NCBI GenBank assembly: GCA_963826975.1
Contig: CAWGZJ010000007.1
Span: forward strand, 62,001-126,000
Source of the DNA: Palsa-883 sp963826975
GTDB taxonomy: Bacteria > Pseudomonadota > Alphaproteobacteria > Acetobacterales > Acetobacteraceae
DNA: 64,000 nucleotides
Reading direction: 5' to 3'
The notes below the pieces were generated by a model. That model was not told where the DNA came from. It saw nothing but the letters and a program-made list of their open reading frames with translations, and did not search any database. Below are positions 33,250-41,267 of this stretch, piece after piece (the stretch's first letter is position 1; every line of letters begins with the position of its first letter). The position numbers and the translations under genes are program-made.

Positions 33250-34206
33250 TTACGATACCGGCGCCCCCACCAGCAGCCGCAGCACCACCATCCACGGATA
33301 CCGCGTGTCCAGCACTGTCCCATCCGCGCCAGCCAGCTTGCCGTCCGGCGTCACCGGCACATGCTTCATCGTCACCGCATCATCAACATTGCCGCCGACC
33401 ACCGCGATCACCCCCGGCGCCTGGGTATCTACCACGATGTCGCAATGACCAGGAAACTGCCCCGCCGGCAAATCATCATAGCGCAACGACCGAGCATGCC
33501 CTCGCCCCAGGCAGATCAGGTCGCCCGGCTGCGGCGCATAGCCCTCCGGCCGCTCCGCGCTGACGATCCAGCCGCGGGTCGCACCCGTCGCCATCTGTTT
33601 CGCGATGTCGATGTAAGTGGAATGGCTCGCGGAATACGGAAACTGGCCCGCCGCGCCGGCGATACGCATCACATACGACACGAACACGGCCGACCAGGCG
33701 TAGTCGCCATCGAGGTCGGCGGGAAACACGTTGCCGTGCTCGTCATGCATGCCGGTCCACGCCGCTTCGGAACTGCCGGCGTTCATCCCCAGCCACCAGT
33801 ATTCGCCGACGCGCTGCCACAAGCCTTCCTCGCGCTCCGGCTTCTGGTCGGGTGCCGGCGGCGGCCGACTGCCCGGCGGATCATCGTCCACCGGCTCGCC
33901 GAACAGCCGCCACTCCCGCAGCGCCACCGCAACGACCGAGGCGCGGTTGATCGGCTCATAGGGAACCCGCGCGAACGGCGGCACATACGCATCGGGCGCA
34001 ATGGGCGCCTTCGGCGGCTGCGCACAGGCCGCGAGCACCGAGACCATCGCGAGCACCAGCAAGCGACGCCCCACCAAGCCGGGCACCATCAAGCCGGGCA
34101 TCGGCAAGCTGGGCATCGGCAAACGGGACCGCGGCAAGCCGGGCACCACCAGGCCGGGCACCACTAAACGGGGCAGCAGCAACCGGCTCAGCGTCGACAC
34201 ATCCAT
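33250..34206 (-). CDS. DUF2272 lipoprotein
   Basis: A protein of up to 318 residues with a lipoprotein signal, LLVLAMVSVLAAC, whose Cys (about residue 61) would be lipid-modified. The remainder (about 75-318) matches DUF2272: VALREWRLFGEP, a YWWLGMNAG Trp-rich turn, DGDYAWSAVFVSYVMR, SASHSTYIDIAK, APQPGDLICLGRG and PGHCDIVV, an NlpC/P60-like layout with Cys and His. The upstream 40 residues come from seven copies of a 15-bp tandem repeat (PGL-rich), so the true start may be a Met just before the signal. It ends the DUF983-UPF0262-mtnA-DUF2272 unit. Confidence 0.83.
   Translation of the reverse strand: MDVSTLSRLLLPRLVVPGLVVPGLPRSRLPMPSLPMPGLMVPGLVGRRLLVLAMVSVLAACAQPPKAPIAPDAYVPPFARVPYEPINRASVVAVALREWRLFGEPVDDDPPGSRPPPAPDQKPEREEGLWQRVGEYWWLGMNAGSSEAAWTGMHDEHGNVFPADLDGDYAWSAVFVSYVMRIAGAAGQFPYSASHSTYIDIAKQMATGATRGWIVSAERPEGYAPQPGDLICLGRGHARSLRYDDLPAGQFPGHCDIVVDTQAPGVIAVVGGNVDDAVTMKHVPVTPDGKLAGADGTVLDTRYPWMVVLRLLVGAPVS
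34079..34183. repeat. 15-bp tandem repeat, seven copies
   Basis: Seven degenerate units like CCGGGCACCATCAAG lie end to end, in frame in the DUF2272 leader, encoding LMVPG/LPMPG-type residues just before the lipoprotein signal. Confidence 0.85.
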
Positions 34207-34227
34207 GCGCCTTACAGGTAAGCCGGC

Positions 34228-35382
34228 TCACGCACGCTCGGGAAACAACCGGGCAAGCCCCATCGCGCTCGCCTCGCACCGCCCCCGCTCGGTGATCAAC
34301 CCGGTGACCAGCCGCGCCGGCGTCACATCGAACGCCGGATTGGCGGCGGCGCTGCCCGCGGCGGCCACCCGCACCGTGGTGATCACGCCGTCCCGCGTGC
34401 GCCCCGTCACGTCGGTGACCTCGGCGGCGTCGCGTTCCTCGATCGGGATCTCCGCCACCCCGTCGCTGATCGTCCAGTCGATCGTCGACGAGGGCAGCGC
34501 CACCCAGAACGGCACCTTGTTGTCGTGCGCCGCCAGCGCTTTCAGGTAGGTGCCGATCTTGTTCGCCACGTCGCCGCTGCGGGTCACCCGGTCGGTGCCG
34601 ACGATCGCCAGATCCACCTGGCCGTGCTGCATCAGATGCCCGCCGGCATTGTCCGCCACCACGGTGTGCTTCACGCCGTGCGCGCCGAGTTCCCACGCGG
34701 TCAGCGCGGCGCCCTGGTTGCGCGGCCGAGTCTCATCGACCCACACATGCACATCGATACCCTGATCGTGCGCGCGATAGATCGGCGCCAGCGCGGTGCC
34801 CCAGTCCACCGTCGCCAGCCATCCCGCATTGCAATGGGTCAGCACATTCACCGCCCGGCCTGGCGCCTGCGCCGCCACCGCTTCGATCAGCGCCACGCCG
34901 TGCCGCCCGATCGCCTCGCACTGCGCCACGTCCTCGTCGGCGATCAGCGCCGCCTCGGCATACGCGGCGCGCGCCCGCTCCGCCGCCGGCGTGTTGCGCA
35001 GCCGCGTCAGCATGCGCCCGATCGCCCAGCGCAGATTGACCGCGGTCGGCCGCGTCGCCGCAAGTAGCGCCGCGTCGCGCTCCATCGCCCGCGTGGAGGC
35101 ATCCGCGCGCACCGCCAGCGCCAGCCCGTACGCCGCCACGGCGCCGATCAGCGGCGCGCCGCGCACCTGCATCGAGCGGATCGCGTGCGCGACCTGCCCG
35201 ACCTCGGTCAGGCGCAGGATCTCGACTTCCCAGGGAAGCCTGGTCTGATCGAAGATGCGCACCGACCAACTGTCCCCAGGCTGGCCGTGCCCAGGCTGGC
35301 CATCCCCAGGCTGGCCGTGCCCAGGCTGATCATCCGGCGGATCGGCCCAGACGCTGCGATACCAGGTCCCGTCGACGCGCAT
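34228..35382 (-). CDS. mtnA: S-methyl-5-thioribose-1-phosphate isomerase
   Basis: A 384-residue enzyme of the methionine salvage pathway converting methylthioribose 1-phosphate to methylthioribulose 1-phosphate. Catalytic C184 (LTHCNAGWLA) and D264 (IVGTDRV) are intact, with the MQVRGAPLIGAVAAYG and NKIGTYLKA motifs. Residues 19-37 are an insertion, QPGHGQPGDGQPGHGQPGD, made by four copies of a 15-bp unit (35275-35334), lying before the conserved VRIFDQTRLPWE. Other mtn genes are absent from the window. It sits between UPF0262 and DUF2272 on the minus strand. Confidence 0.93.
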   Translation of the reverse strand: MRVDGTWYRSVWADPPDDQPGHGQPGDGQPGHGQPGDSWSVRIFDQTRLPWEVEILRLTEVGQVAHAIRSMQVRGAPLIGAVAAYGLALAVRADASTRAMERDAALLAATRPTAVNLRWAIGRMLTRLRNTPAAERARAAYAEAALIADEDVAQCEAIGRHGVALIEAVAAQAPGRAVNVLTHCNAGWLATVDWGTALAPIYRAHDQGIDVHVWVDETRPRNQGAALTAWELGAHGVKHTVVADNAGGHLMQHGQVDLAIVGTDRVTRSGDVANKIGTYLKALAAHDNKVPFWVALPSSTIDWTISDGVAEIPIEERDAAEVTDVTGRTRDGVITTVRVAAAGSAAANPAFDVTPARLVTGLITERGRCEASAMGLARLFPERA

Positions 35383-35406
35383 CTGCCCCAGGCCCTCGCG
35401 TGAGTT

Positions 35407-36036
35407 TCAAACTCGTGTGTGCAGCACGCAGACCAGCGTGAACAGCCGGCGCGCGGTGTCAAAGTCCATGTCGATCTTGCCGTCCAGCCGCTGGCACAGC
35501 AGCGTCGCGCCTTCGTTATGCAGACCGCGGCGGCCCATGTCGATCGCCTGGATGCGCGCCTCGCGGCCTTCCTCGACGGCCTTGGTGTGGCTGTCCACCA
35601 GAAGCTGGTAGTCCTTGATCAACCCGCGGAACGGCCCGAGCGCGAGGCCCAGCAGCTTCACCTTGGCGCCGTCGACGTGGCGGACATCGAACACCAACCG
35701 CCCTTCCCAGATCGACAGGCGCAGTTCGTAGGGGCCGGGCGTCGCTGGCCCCGGCGTCGCTGGCCCGGGCGTCGCTGGCCCGGGCGTCGATCGCCCATGC
35801 GTCGCTGGCCCATGTGTCAACGGCCCAGCCGCCGATTGCCCAGCCGTCGATCGCCCGCCCGCCGCAGCCGCCGCCGTGGCCTTCGCCGGCTTCACCGCCA
35901 CGACCGCAAACCGGCTGCCGGCCGTAAGGTCCGCCACCGCCTGCGCCCGTTCAGCCTCCAGCAGCGGCGAAATTCGCGTCAGCGCCTCGCCGTCCAGCAC
36001 AACGCGCGCCAGCCTTGCATCGGGCTGCAAGGTCAT
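35407..36036 (-). CDS. UPF0262 family protein
   Basis: A 209-residue cytoplasmic protein. ATG 36036 overlaps the DUF983 stop (ATGA), fixing the start (MTLQPDARLARVVLDG). The UPF0262 signature is complete: ERAQAVADL, GPYELRLSIWEGRLVFDVR, FRGLIKDYQLL, IQAIDMGRRGLHNEGA and DFDTARRLFTLVCVLH. Between residues 52 and 97, where relatives have a short loop, there is an Ala/Gly/Pro-rich insertion built of repeated PGPAT units (15-bp period, about 35741-35815 and beyond). The function of the family is not known. Confidence 0.9.
   Translation of the reverse strand: MTLQPDARLARVVLDGEALTRISPLLEAERAQAVADLTAGSRFAVVAVKPAKATAAAAAGGRSTAGQSAAGPLTHGPATHGRSTPGPATPGPATPGPATPGPYELRLSIWEGRLVFDVRHVDGAKVKLLGLALGPFRGLIKDYQLLVDSHTKAVEEGREARIQAIDMGRRGLHNEGATLLCQRLDGKIDMDFDTARRLFTLVCVLHTRV
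35741..35815. repeat. 15-bp tandem repeat in UPF0262 gene
   Basis: Five successive 15-bp units (GTCGCTGGCCCGGGC and variants), in frame, lengthen one loop of the UPF0262 protein. More degenerate units continue to about 35860. Confidence 0.88.
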
Positions 36037-36452
36037 TCCGGTCCGGGTTCGTCGCCCAGCATGCCGTTGTTGACCAGCACGGCGACCACGCCGCCCTTCA
36101 CCGGACGCAGCAGGCCCACCGCCAGCACCAGGGTCAGCGGAACGAAGATGGCGGTCAGCTCCAGGTCGGACGGATTTTGCCACCGCTGCATGATCAGGAT
36201 CGCCGGGATGATGATGTGCCCGGTGATCAGAATAACGAAATACGGCGGCGCGTCATCCGCCCGCGCGCTGCCCAGCGGTGCATGGCAGACCGAGCACTCC
36301 CGCACAACGCGCAGGAACCCGTTGAACAGATGCGTCTTGCCACAGGCGGGGCAACGGCCCAGCAGGCCGCGCCCCAGCGCGGTGGCCAGCGGCGGAACCG
36401 GCCAGGGCGGCAACCGCGGCGTCCGGTCCGGCTGCCAACGTGTCGTGGCCAT
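36033..36452 (-). CDS. DUF983 zinc-ribbon membrane protein
   Basis: A 139-residue protein with a zinc ribbon (RCPACGKTHLFNGF ... ECSVC, about 32-60) and two membrane helices (about 70-90 and 98-118), as in DUF983. I start at ATG 36452 because AAGGAC lies 6 nt upstream; ATG 36488 would add 12 residues without a ribosome site. The stop overlaps the UPF0262 start. DUF983 proteins often sit near cytochrome oxidase genes; none is seen here. Confidence 0.88.
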   Translation of the reverse strand: MATTRWQPDRTPRLPPWPVPPLATALGRGLLGRCPACGKTHLFNGFLRVVRECSVCHAPLGSARADDAPPYFVILITGHIIIPAILIMQRWQNPSDLELTAIFVPLTLVLAVGLLRPVKGGVVAVLVNNGMLGDEPGPE

Positions 36453-36580
36453 TGCGATGTCCTTATGGCGCTGTGTGCGGCCCGGCATAGCCCAGGCGGG
36501 ACCGTCAGGCCAAATCGGTCCCCGAGCCTAATCGGTCAACCATATCGGTCTGCTTGCCGGATACCGCCAGACCCATGAGA

Positions 36581-36625
36581 CTGACCACTTGGCAAGGCTG
36601 ACCACTTGGCAAGGCTGGCCACTTG
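36581..36625. repeat. 17-bp tandem repeat upstream of racemase gene
   Basis: CTGACCACTTGGCAAGG occurs twice exactly, followed by a third partial unit CTGGCCACTTG. It ends 29 bp before the racemase start and could overlap its promoter or leader. Confidence 0.85.
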
Positions 36626-36653
36626 ATAAAGCGGGGCGCCCGTCGATCCACCC

Positions 36654-37331
36654 ATGGCACGTATTCTGCTGATCAACCCGAACCGGTCCGCCGACTGCAC
36701 CGCGGGCATCGACGCCGCCATCACGCGCTTCCGCCACCCCGGCGGTCCGACGATCGACGTGGTCGACCTGCCGGAAGGACCGCCGGCGATCTATACTTGG
36801 CGGGACTGGCACGCGGTGGTCGAACCGCTATGCCGGCGGATCGAACGCGAGTCCGCAAACACCCCAGCGGATGTGCCAGTGGACGTCCCAGTGGACGTAT
36901 TCGTCATCGCCTGCGCCTCCGACCCCGGGATCGAGGCCGCCCGCGCAACAACGCCACGGCCAGTGCTGGGCGTGTTCCGTTCGGCCGTCGCAGCCGCGGT
37001 GGCGCAGGCCGAGCGGTTCGGCGTCATCGCCATCGTCGATGCGTCCAAGGCGCGGCACCTCGCGGCACTGCGCACGCTCGGCCTGGAACCCCGCCTCGCC
37101 GCCGAGGTCGCACTGAACGTCTCGATGGCGACGCTGCTGGAACCCGCCACGGTGCGCGCCAGGCTGATCGAGGCGGCCAAGACATGCGTTGCGGCGGGCG
37201 CCGGCACCGTCATCCTCGGCTGCACCGGCATGGCGCACCACCGCGCCTCGGTCCAGGCCGCCGTGGGCGTTCCAGTGATCGAGCCGTGCCAGGCCGCGGT
37301 CGCGTTGGCGCTGGTGACCGTAGCCGGGTGA
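36654..37331 (+). CDS. Aspartate/glutamate (hydantoin) racemase family protein
   Basis: A 225-residue cytoplasmic protein with the two-Cys active site of the Asp/Glu/hydantoin racemases: the first Cys in VIACASDPGIEAA (about residue 86) and the second in VILGCTGMAHH (about 187). The start MARILLINPNRS is typical. A 12-bp duplication (36870-36893) gives the VPVDVPVDV stretch just before the first Cys strand. It acts by deprotonating and reprotonating the alpha carbon; the substrate is unknown, though hydantoins and maleate are known for relatives. It stands alone. Confidence 0.88.
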   Translation: MARILLINPNRSADCTAGIDAAITRFRHPGGPTIDVVDLPEGPPAIYTWRDWHAVVEPLCRRIERESANTPADVPVDVPVDVFVIACASDPGIEAARATTPRPVLGVFRSAVAAAVAQAERFGVIAIVDASKARHLAALRTLGLEPRLAAEVALNVSMATLLEPATVRARLIEAAKTCVAAGAGTVILGCTGMAHHRASVQAAVGVPVIEPCQAAVALALVTVAG

Positions 37332-37508
37332 TCAGGCCGTCACGTAAAGCGGGCGCTGTGGGGGCGTGCTCTGCGCGGTCGCCGTCGCCGCATCGGCGGC
37401 GGGCCCTGTGTTGTTGGCGAAACCATCCTGGTCGGCCGGTTTGGCAACCGGTCGGGTCTGCGGGGCTGGCGATTGCGGCGGATAGCCGATCGAACCGATG
37501 GCACTCAT
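37332..37508 (-). CDS. Small hypothetical protein, paralogue 1
   Basis: A 58-residue protein starting MSAIGSIGYPPQSPAPQ at ATG 37508 with GGAG about 9 nt upstream, and ending LYVTA. Composition is Pro/Ala/Thr-rich with no hydrophobic helix. Beginning (MS-x-IG), end (VTA) and the stop-codon context (GATCAGGCCGTCACGT) match the next small gene at 37682-37915, so the two are diverged duplicates. Function unknown. Confidence 0.6.
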   Translation of the reverse strand: MSAIGSIGYPPQSPAPQTRPVAKPADQDGFANNTGPAADAATATAQSTPPQRPLYVTA

Positions 37509-37681
37509 CGAACAAACTCCATGTGATGGGGACACGGCGTTCTGCCGACGAGGGGGACGCTCGGACCTGTATGGGTCAGCGCCTGCCCGTGGAGTGTCGC
37601 AGCCAATCATTGCCGGAGCCTTAACGCGGATTTCGGCGTCCCGCGCGCGAGTCCTCCGGGGCAAGCATCGCGGCGCGGCGA

Positions 37682-37915
37682 TCAGGCCGTCACGTTCAAC
37701 ACGTGCTGTGCGTTTGCAGCACCTGGTGCCGGCGCCGGTCCGGAGCCGGCGGCGTCGGTGTCGTGATCCTCACCATGATGCTGGTCACGATCCTCGGCGT
37801 GCTCCTTGCCATGATCGCCGGGGCGACCGCGACTGCGACCCCCTGGCGCGGCGATCGGCGCCGTCGGACGGATGTCGAACTGGGGCTGATAATCAACGGG
37901 ACCGATATCACTCAT
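37682..37915 (-). CDS. Small His/Asp-rich hypothetical protein, paralogue 2
   Basis: A 77-residue protein starting MSDIGPVDYQPQF at ATG 37915, with a strong AAGGAGAAGG site. The middle is rich in His, Asp and Glu (DHGKEHAEDRDQHHGEDHD), a pattern that often binds metals, and it ends LNVTA. It shares both ends and the stop context with the 58-residue gene at 37332-37508. Metal binding is an inference from composition. Confidence 0.65.
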   Translation of the reverse strand: MSDIGPVDYQPQFDIRPTAPIAAPGGRSRGRPGDHGKEHAEDRDQHHGEDHDTDAAGSGPAPAPGAANAQHVLNVTA

Positions 37916-38150
37916 CGGACCTTCTCCTTTCGTCGGTGCGAGGCATTTTGCCGATCACGCGACCCTGATGAGCCAGGACTCTGCGCATAGTCTCGCGCCC
38001 GGACGTTGCCAAATCGTTAAGCAGAAGATCCAAAATATCGCGGGACGGTGACAGCGGGATATTGCTCTTATTGCCGGGCGGCGAAAGGATCGCTGGTATA
38101 TCACGCGCCTATGGAAATCCATGTTTTTGATAACTAATAGTAATAAATAC

Positions 38151-38246
38151 TCACCACAAAGGCACAAAGACACAGAGAATAATATCAAGCTGATCGCTGG
38201 GCCTTTCTGCTCCGTGCCTCCGTGTCTCTGTGGTGATCCTTGCTTG
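38151..38246. repeat. Repeat B, copy 2 (GACACAGAG hairpin)
   Basis: Arms CACCACAAAGGCACAAAGAC and GTGTCTCTGTGGTGATCCTT flank AATATCAAGCTGATCGCTGG, matching copy 1 at 33079. It is in the 575-bp gap 37916-38490, in which no gene was found. Confidence 0.87.
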
Positions 38247-38490
38247 CGGACCTGCGGCAGGGCACAGATTGCCACAAGTATCGAGTATATCATGACCGGG
38301 CGATAACCAGGCTCGAACAGCCCGACAAGCTCGCCGAAAGCCATCGCCAGGCCGCGGATTGACCGCCGGCAGCCGATCAGGCCGCAATCTGAACGCTTGC
38401 ATTTCCAGCGGGTCTGCTAGGCTCGCGCCGCGTGCCTGCCTGACCGCCCAGCACACCCGATCCGGATCCGCCGCCCATGACCGTGCCGCC

Positions 38491-39945
38491 ATGACCCCGC
38501 CCCTCGCCGACCCATTCGCCGGCTATGACTCCGGCGCCTACTTCTGCGAACTCGCCCCCGAACGCACGGGCGACGGCGGCGCAATCGCGCGCGTCCGGGC
38601 GGCGATCAGCGCCATCGGCCTCGATGCACTGCGCGCGCGCGCCGCGGCGGCCGAGAACGACCTGATCAATCTCGGCATCACCTTCACCGTCTATTCCGAG
38701 GCCAGCGCGATCGACCGCATCCTGCCGTTCGACTGCATCCCGCGCGTACTCACCGCCGCGGAATGGACGCACCTCGAAGCCGGGGTAAAACAGCGCGTCT
38801 CGGCGTTGAACGCCTTCCTGCACGACATCTACCACACGCGGAAGATCATCACCGACGGCGTGGTGCCGGCCGACCTGGTGTTCTCCAACCCGAACTACCG
38901 CCCGGAGATGGAGGATTTTCCGGTCCGCTTCGGCACCTATGTGCACATCTGCGGCATCGACATCGTGCGCGACCAGGACGGCACCTTCTGCGTGCTCGAG
39001 GACAATGCCCGCACCCCCTCCGGCGTCTCCTACGTGGTCGAGAACCGCCATGTCATGCTGCGCACCTTCCCCGACCTGATCGCCGGCATGCGGCTGCGCC
39101 CGGTCGACGACTACGGCCAGCGGCTGCGCGAGGCGATGACCGAGATCGCGCCCGAGGGCGTCGACGACCCGCAGGTCGTGCTGCTGTCGCCCGGCATCTA
39201 CAACTCAGCCTATTTCGAGCACGTGTTCCTGGCGCGCGAGATGGGCGTGCCGCTGGTCGAGGGCGCCGACCTTGCGGTGGAGAACGACCGCGTCTGGATG
39301 CGCACCACCGGCGCGATGCGTCCGGTGCACACGATCTATCGCCGCATCGGCGACGACTACCTGGACCCCACGGTGTTCCGCGCCGAGAGCATGCTCGGTG
39401 TGCCCGGCCTGATCGGCGCCTGGCGCAAGGGCAACGTGGCGCTGGCCAACGCGGTCGGCACCGGCGTCGCCGACGACAAGGCGATCTACGCCTATATGCC
39501 GCGCATCATCCGCTATTACCTCGACCAGGACCCGATCCTGCCCATCGTCGAAACCCATATCTGCCGCGAGCCGGACGGGCTGCTGTACACGCTGGACCGG
39601 ATGGACCAATTGGTGGTCAAGCCGGTCGGCAAGTCCGGCGGCTACGGCATCACCATCGGCCCGCGCGCCAGCCGCGCCGAACTGGACATGGCGCGCGCCG
39701 CGCTATTGAAGGACCCGGCCAATTGGATCAGCCAACCGGTCATCGGCCTGTCGGTCGCACCGACGCTGACCGAACAGGGATTGCGCCCGCGCCACCTGGA
39801 CCTGCGCCCGTTCGCCGTCACCGGGCGCAGCACCTGGGTGCTGCCCGGCGGGCTGTCGCGTGTCGCGCTGAAGGAGGGCAGCCTTGTGGTCAACTCCTCG
39901 CAGGGCGGCGGATCGAAGGACACCTGGGTGTTGGCAGAGGGCTGA
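38491..39945 (+). CDS. Circularly permuted ATP-grasp type 2 protein
   Basis: A 484-residue protein of the DUF404/DUF407 (CP-ATP-grasp) group, predicted peptide ligases that pair with alpha-E proteins. Motifs seen include AFLHDIYHTRKI, CVLEDNARTPSGVSYVVENR, LSPGIYNSAYFEH and VVKPVGKSGGYG, the last being the ATP-binding lysine region. I start at ATG 38491 (MTPPLADPFAGYD); the open frame extends upstream with no homology. It is 5 bp before the alpha-E gene. The transglutaminase and protease often found with this pair are absent here, so this is a minimal version. Confidence 0.9.
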   Translation: MTPPLADPFAGYDSGAYFCELAPERTGDGGAIARVRAAISAIGLDALRARAAAAENDLINLGITFTVYSEASAIDRILPFDCIPRVLTAAEWTHLEAGVKQRVSALNAFLHDIYHTRKIITDGVVPADLVFSNPNYRPEMEDFPVRFGTYVHICGIDIVRDQDGTFCVLEDNARTPSGVSYVVENRHVMLRTFPDLIAGMRLRPVDDYGQRLREAMTEIAPEGVDDPQVVLLSPGIYNSAYFEHVFLAREMGVPLVEGADLAVENDRVWMRTTGAMRPVHTIYRRIGDDYLDPTVFRAESMLGVPGLIGAWRKGNVALANAVGTGVADDKAIYAYMPRIIRYYLDQDPILPIVETHICREPDGLLYTLDRMDQLVVKPVGKSGGYGITIGPRASRAELDMARAALLKDPANWISQPVIGLSVAPTLTEQGLRPRHLDLRPFAVTGRSTWVLPGGLSRVALKEGSLVVNSSQGGGSKDTWVLAEG

Positions 39946-39950
39946 GAACG

Positions 39951-41000
39951 ATGTCGCTGGATCAGCCGTTGCTGGCTCGTTACGCTGAAGGTCTGTTCTG
40001 GATGGCGCGCTATCTCGAGCGCGTGGAGAACCTGGCGCGGCTGATCGACGTGACGCAGACCTTCGAAAGCCCCGGGCGCGAGGCCGAGGCCTGGTACGCC
40101 CTGGTCCGCATCAATGCCAATGAGCAGGAGTTCGCCAAGAGCGGTCACGCGCCCGATCCGGACTCGGTGAAGCGCTTCTACCTGCTGGAGCGCGACAACC
40201 CGAACTCGATCCCCACGTCGATCGACGCGGCGCGGCTGAACGCGCGGACCTTGCGTCCGCTGATCTCCACCGAGATGTGGATGCAGCTCAACATGTTCCA
40301 CCGCGACGTGGCGTCCATCACCGAGGACGAGTTGCAGGGCGACAAGCTGTCGCGGCTGTGCGGCATGATCAAGCTGGGCGTACAGGAGCACACCGGCATC
40401 ACCGAGGGCACGTTCTTTCGTGACCAGGGCTGGTGCTTCTACGAACTGGGCCGGCTGATCGAGCGCGCCGATCAGACCACGCGGCTGCTAGATATCCGCT
40501 TCCACTCGCTGGTGCCGCCTGGCACCGAGGAACGTCGCGTTGAAGAAATGACCCTGTGGGCCGGCGTGTTGCGCGCCGCCGCCGGCTACCACGCGTTCCG
40601 CCGCGTGGCACGGCCCGGATTCACGCCACAGGACGTCGTGCGCTTCCTGCTGACCGATGCATCGTTCCCACGCAGTGTGCTGCTGTGCGTCGGCGAGATG
40701 GAGGGGCTGCTGGGGCAGTTGCGCAGCCGGTATGGATTGCGCGGCACCGTTGCGGCTCTAGAACGCACCGAGGAGGTGCGCGCTGCCATCCTGTCGCGTC
40801 CGGTGGAACGGGTGATCGCGGATGGCTTGCACGAATTCCTCGATGCCGTGCAGCGTGACCTGATCCTACTGGCCGGCGAGATCGGCACCGCATTCTTCCG
40901 CGACTGGCGTCCGCTGGCCGTGGAGCAACCACCTGTCGTGGCCCAGGTCATGACCCCGACCGGCATGACCCAGGAGATGCGCGCGCAACGCGGCGGATGA
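39951..41000 (+). CDS. Alpha-E domain protein
   Basis: A 349-residue, all-helical protein with the alpha-E opening LARYAEGLFWMARYLERVENLARL and conserved acidic helices (WCFYELGRLIERADQTTRLLD, about 160-180). Alpha-E proteins are partners of CP-ATP-grasp enzymes in a predicted peptide synthesis or tagging pathway; the product is not established. ATG 39951 follows GGGCTGAGAACG, close after the ATP-grasp stop. The long open frame upstream of 39951 is an out-of-phase shadow of the ATP-grasp gene and is not part of this protein. Confidence 0.9.
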   Translation: MSLDQPLLARYAEGLFWMARYLERVENLARLIDVTQTFESPGREAEAWYALVRINANEQEFAKSGHAPDPDSVKRFYLLERDNPNSIPTSIDAARLNARTLRPLISTEMWMQLNMFHRDVASITEDELQGDKLSRLCGMIKLGVQEHTGITEGTFFRDQGWCFYELGRLIERADQTTRLLDIRFHSLVPPGTEERRVEEMTLWAGVLRAAAGYHAFRRVARPGFTPQDVVRFLLTDASFPRSVLLCVGEMEGLLGQLRSRYGLRGTVAALERTEEVRAAILSRPVERVIADGLHEFLDAVQRDLILLAGEIGTAFFRDWRPLAVEQPPVVAQVMTPTGMTQEMRAQRGG

Positions 41001-41002
41001 TA

Positions 41003-41185
41003 ATACCAGGCGGCGAAATGATTGACGTATGCCGCCCCCCGCGTCATGCCGGCGAAGGCCGGTATCCACGACTTGCCTTCGTTGCAGCACAAAAGTCGTG
41101 AATGGCCGTACGGAGCCTGTCCTCGGGCGCTTGCCCCGGGGGCCGGCCATGATGTTGGAGAGTCGATCATTCGGACACCTGGTAT
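41003..41185. repeat. Repeat family A, full copy (A4)
   Basis: The ends are ATACCAGGCGGCGAAA (41003-41018) and TCGGACACCTGGTAT (to 41185). The core has CGTCATGCCGGCGAAGGCC, ATCCACGACTTGCC and GGGGGCCGGCCATGATG, as in A1. It starts 3 bp after the alpha-E stop. Confidence 0.9.
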
Positions 41186-41267
41186 AAGGGCGACGCGCCG
41201 GGTTGGCGTTGCGCGCCGCGGGTGCGGATGATATCGTTAGCGAGTCGATCCATCGAGGGGCAGGCGC

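Noticed and set aside
34079..34183. Seven PGL-type repeats as a collagen-like or functional surface domain
   Set aside because: They lie before a lipoprotein signal and so would be cytoplasmic or not translated; the same kind of repeat occurs in non-coding DNA.
38763..41000. A 745-codon frame ending in the alpha-E protein
   Set aside because: The first 396 codons are an out-of-phase reading of the ATP-grasp gene; the alpha-E protein starts at 39951.
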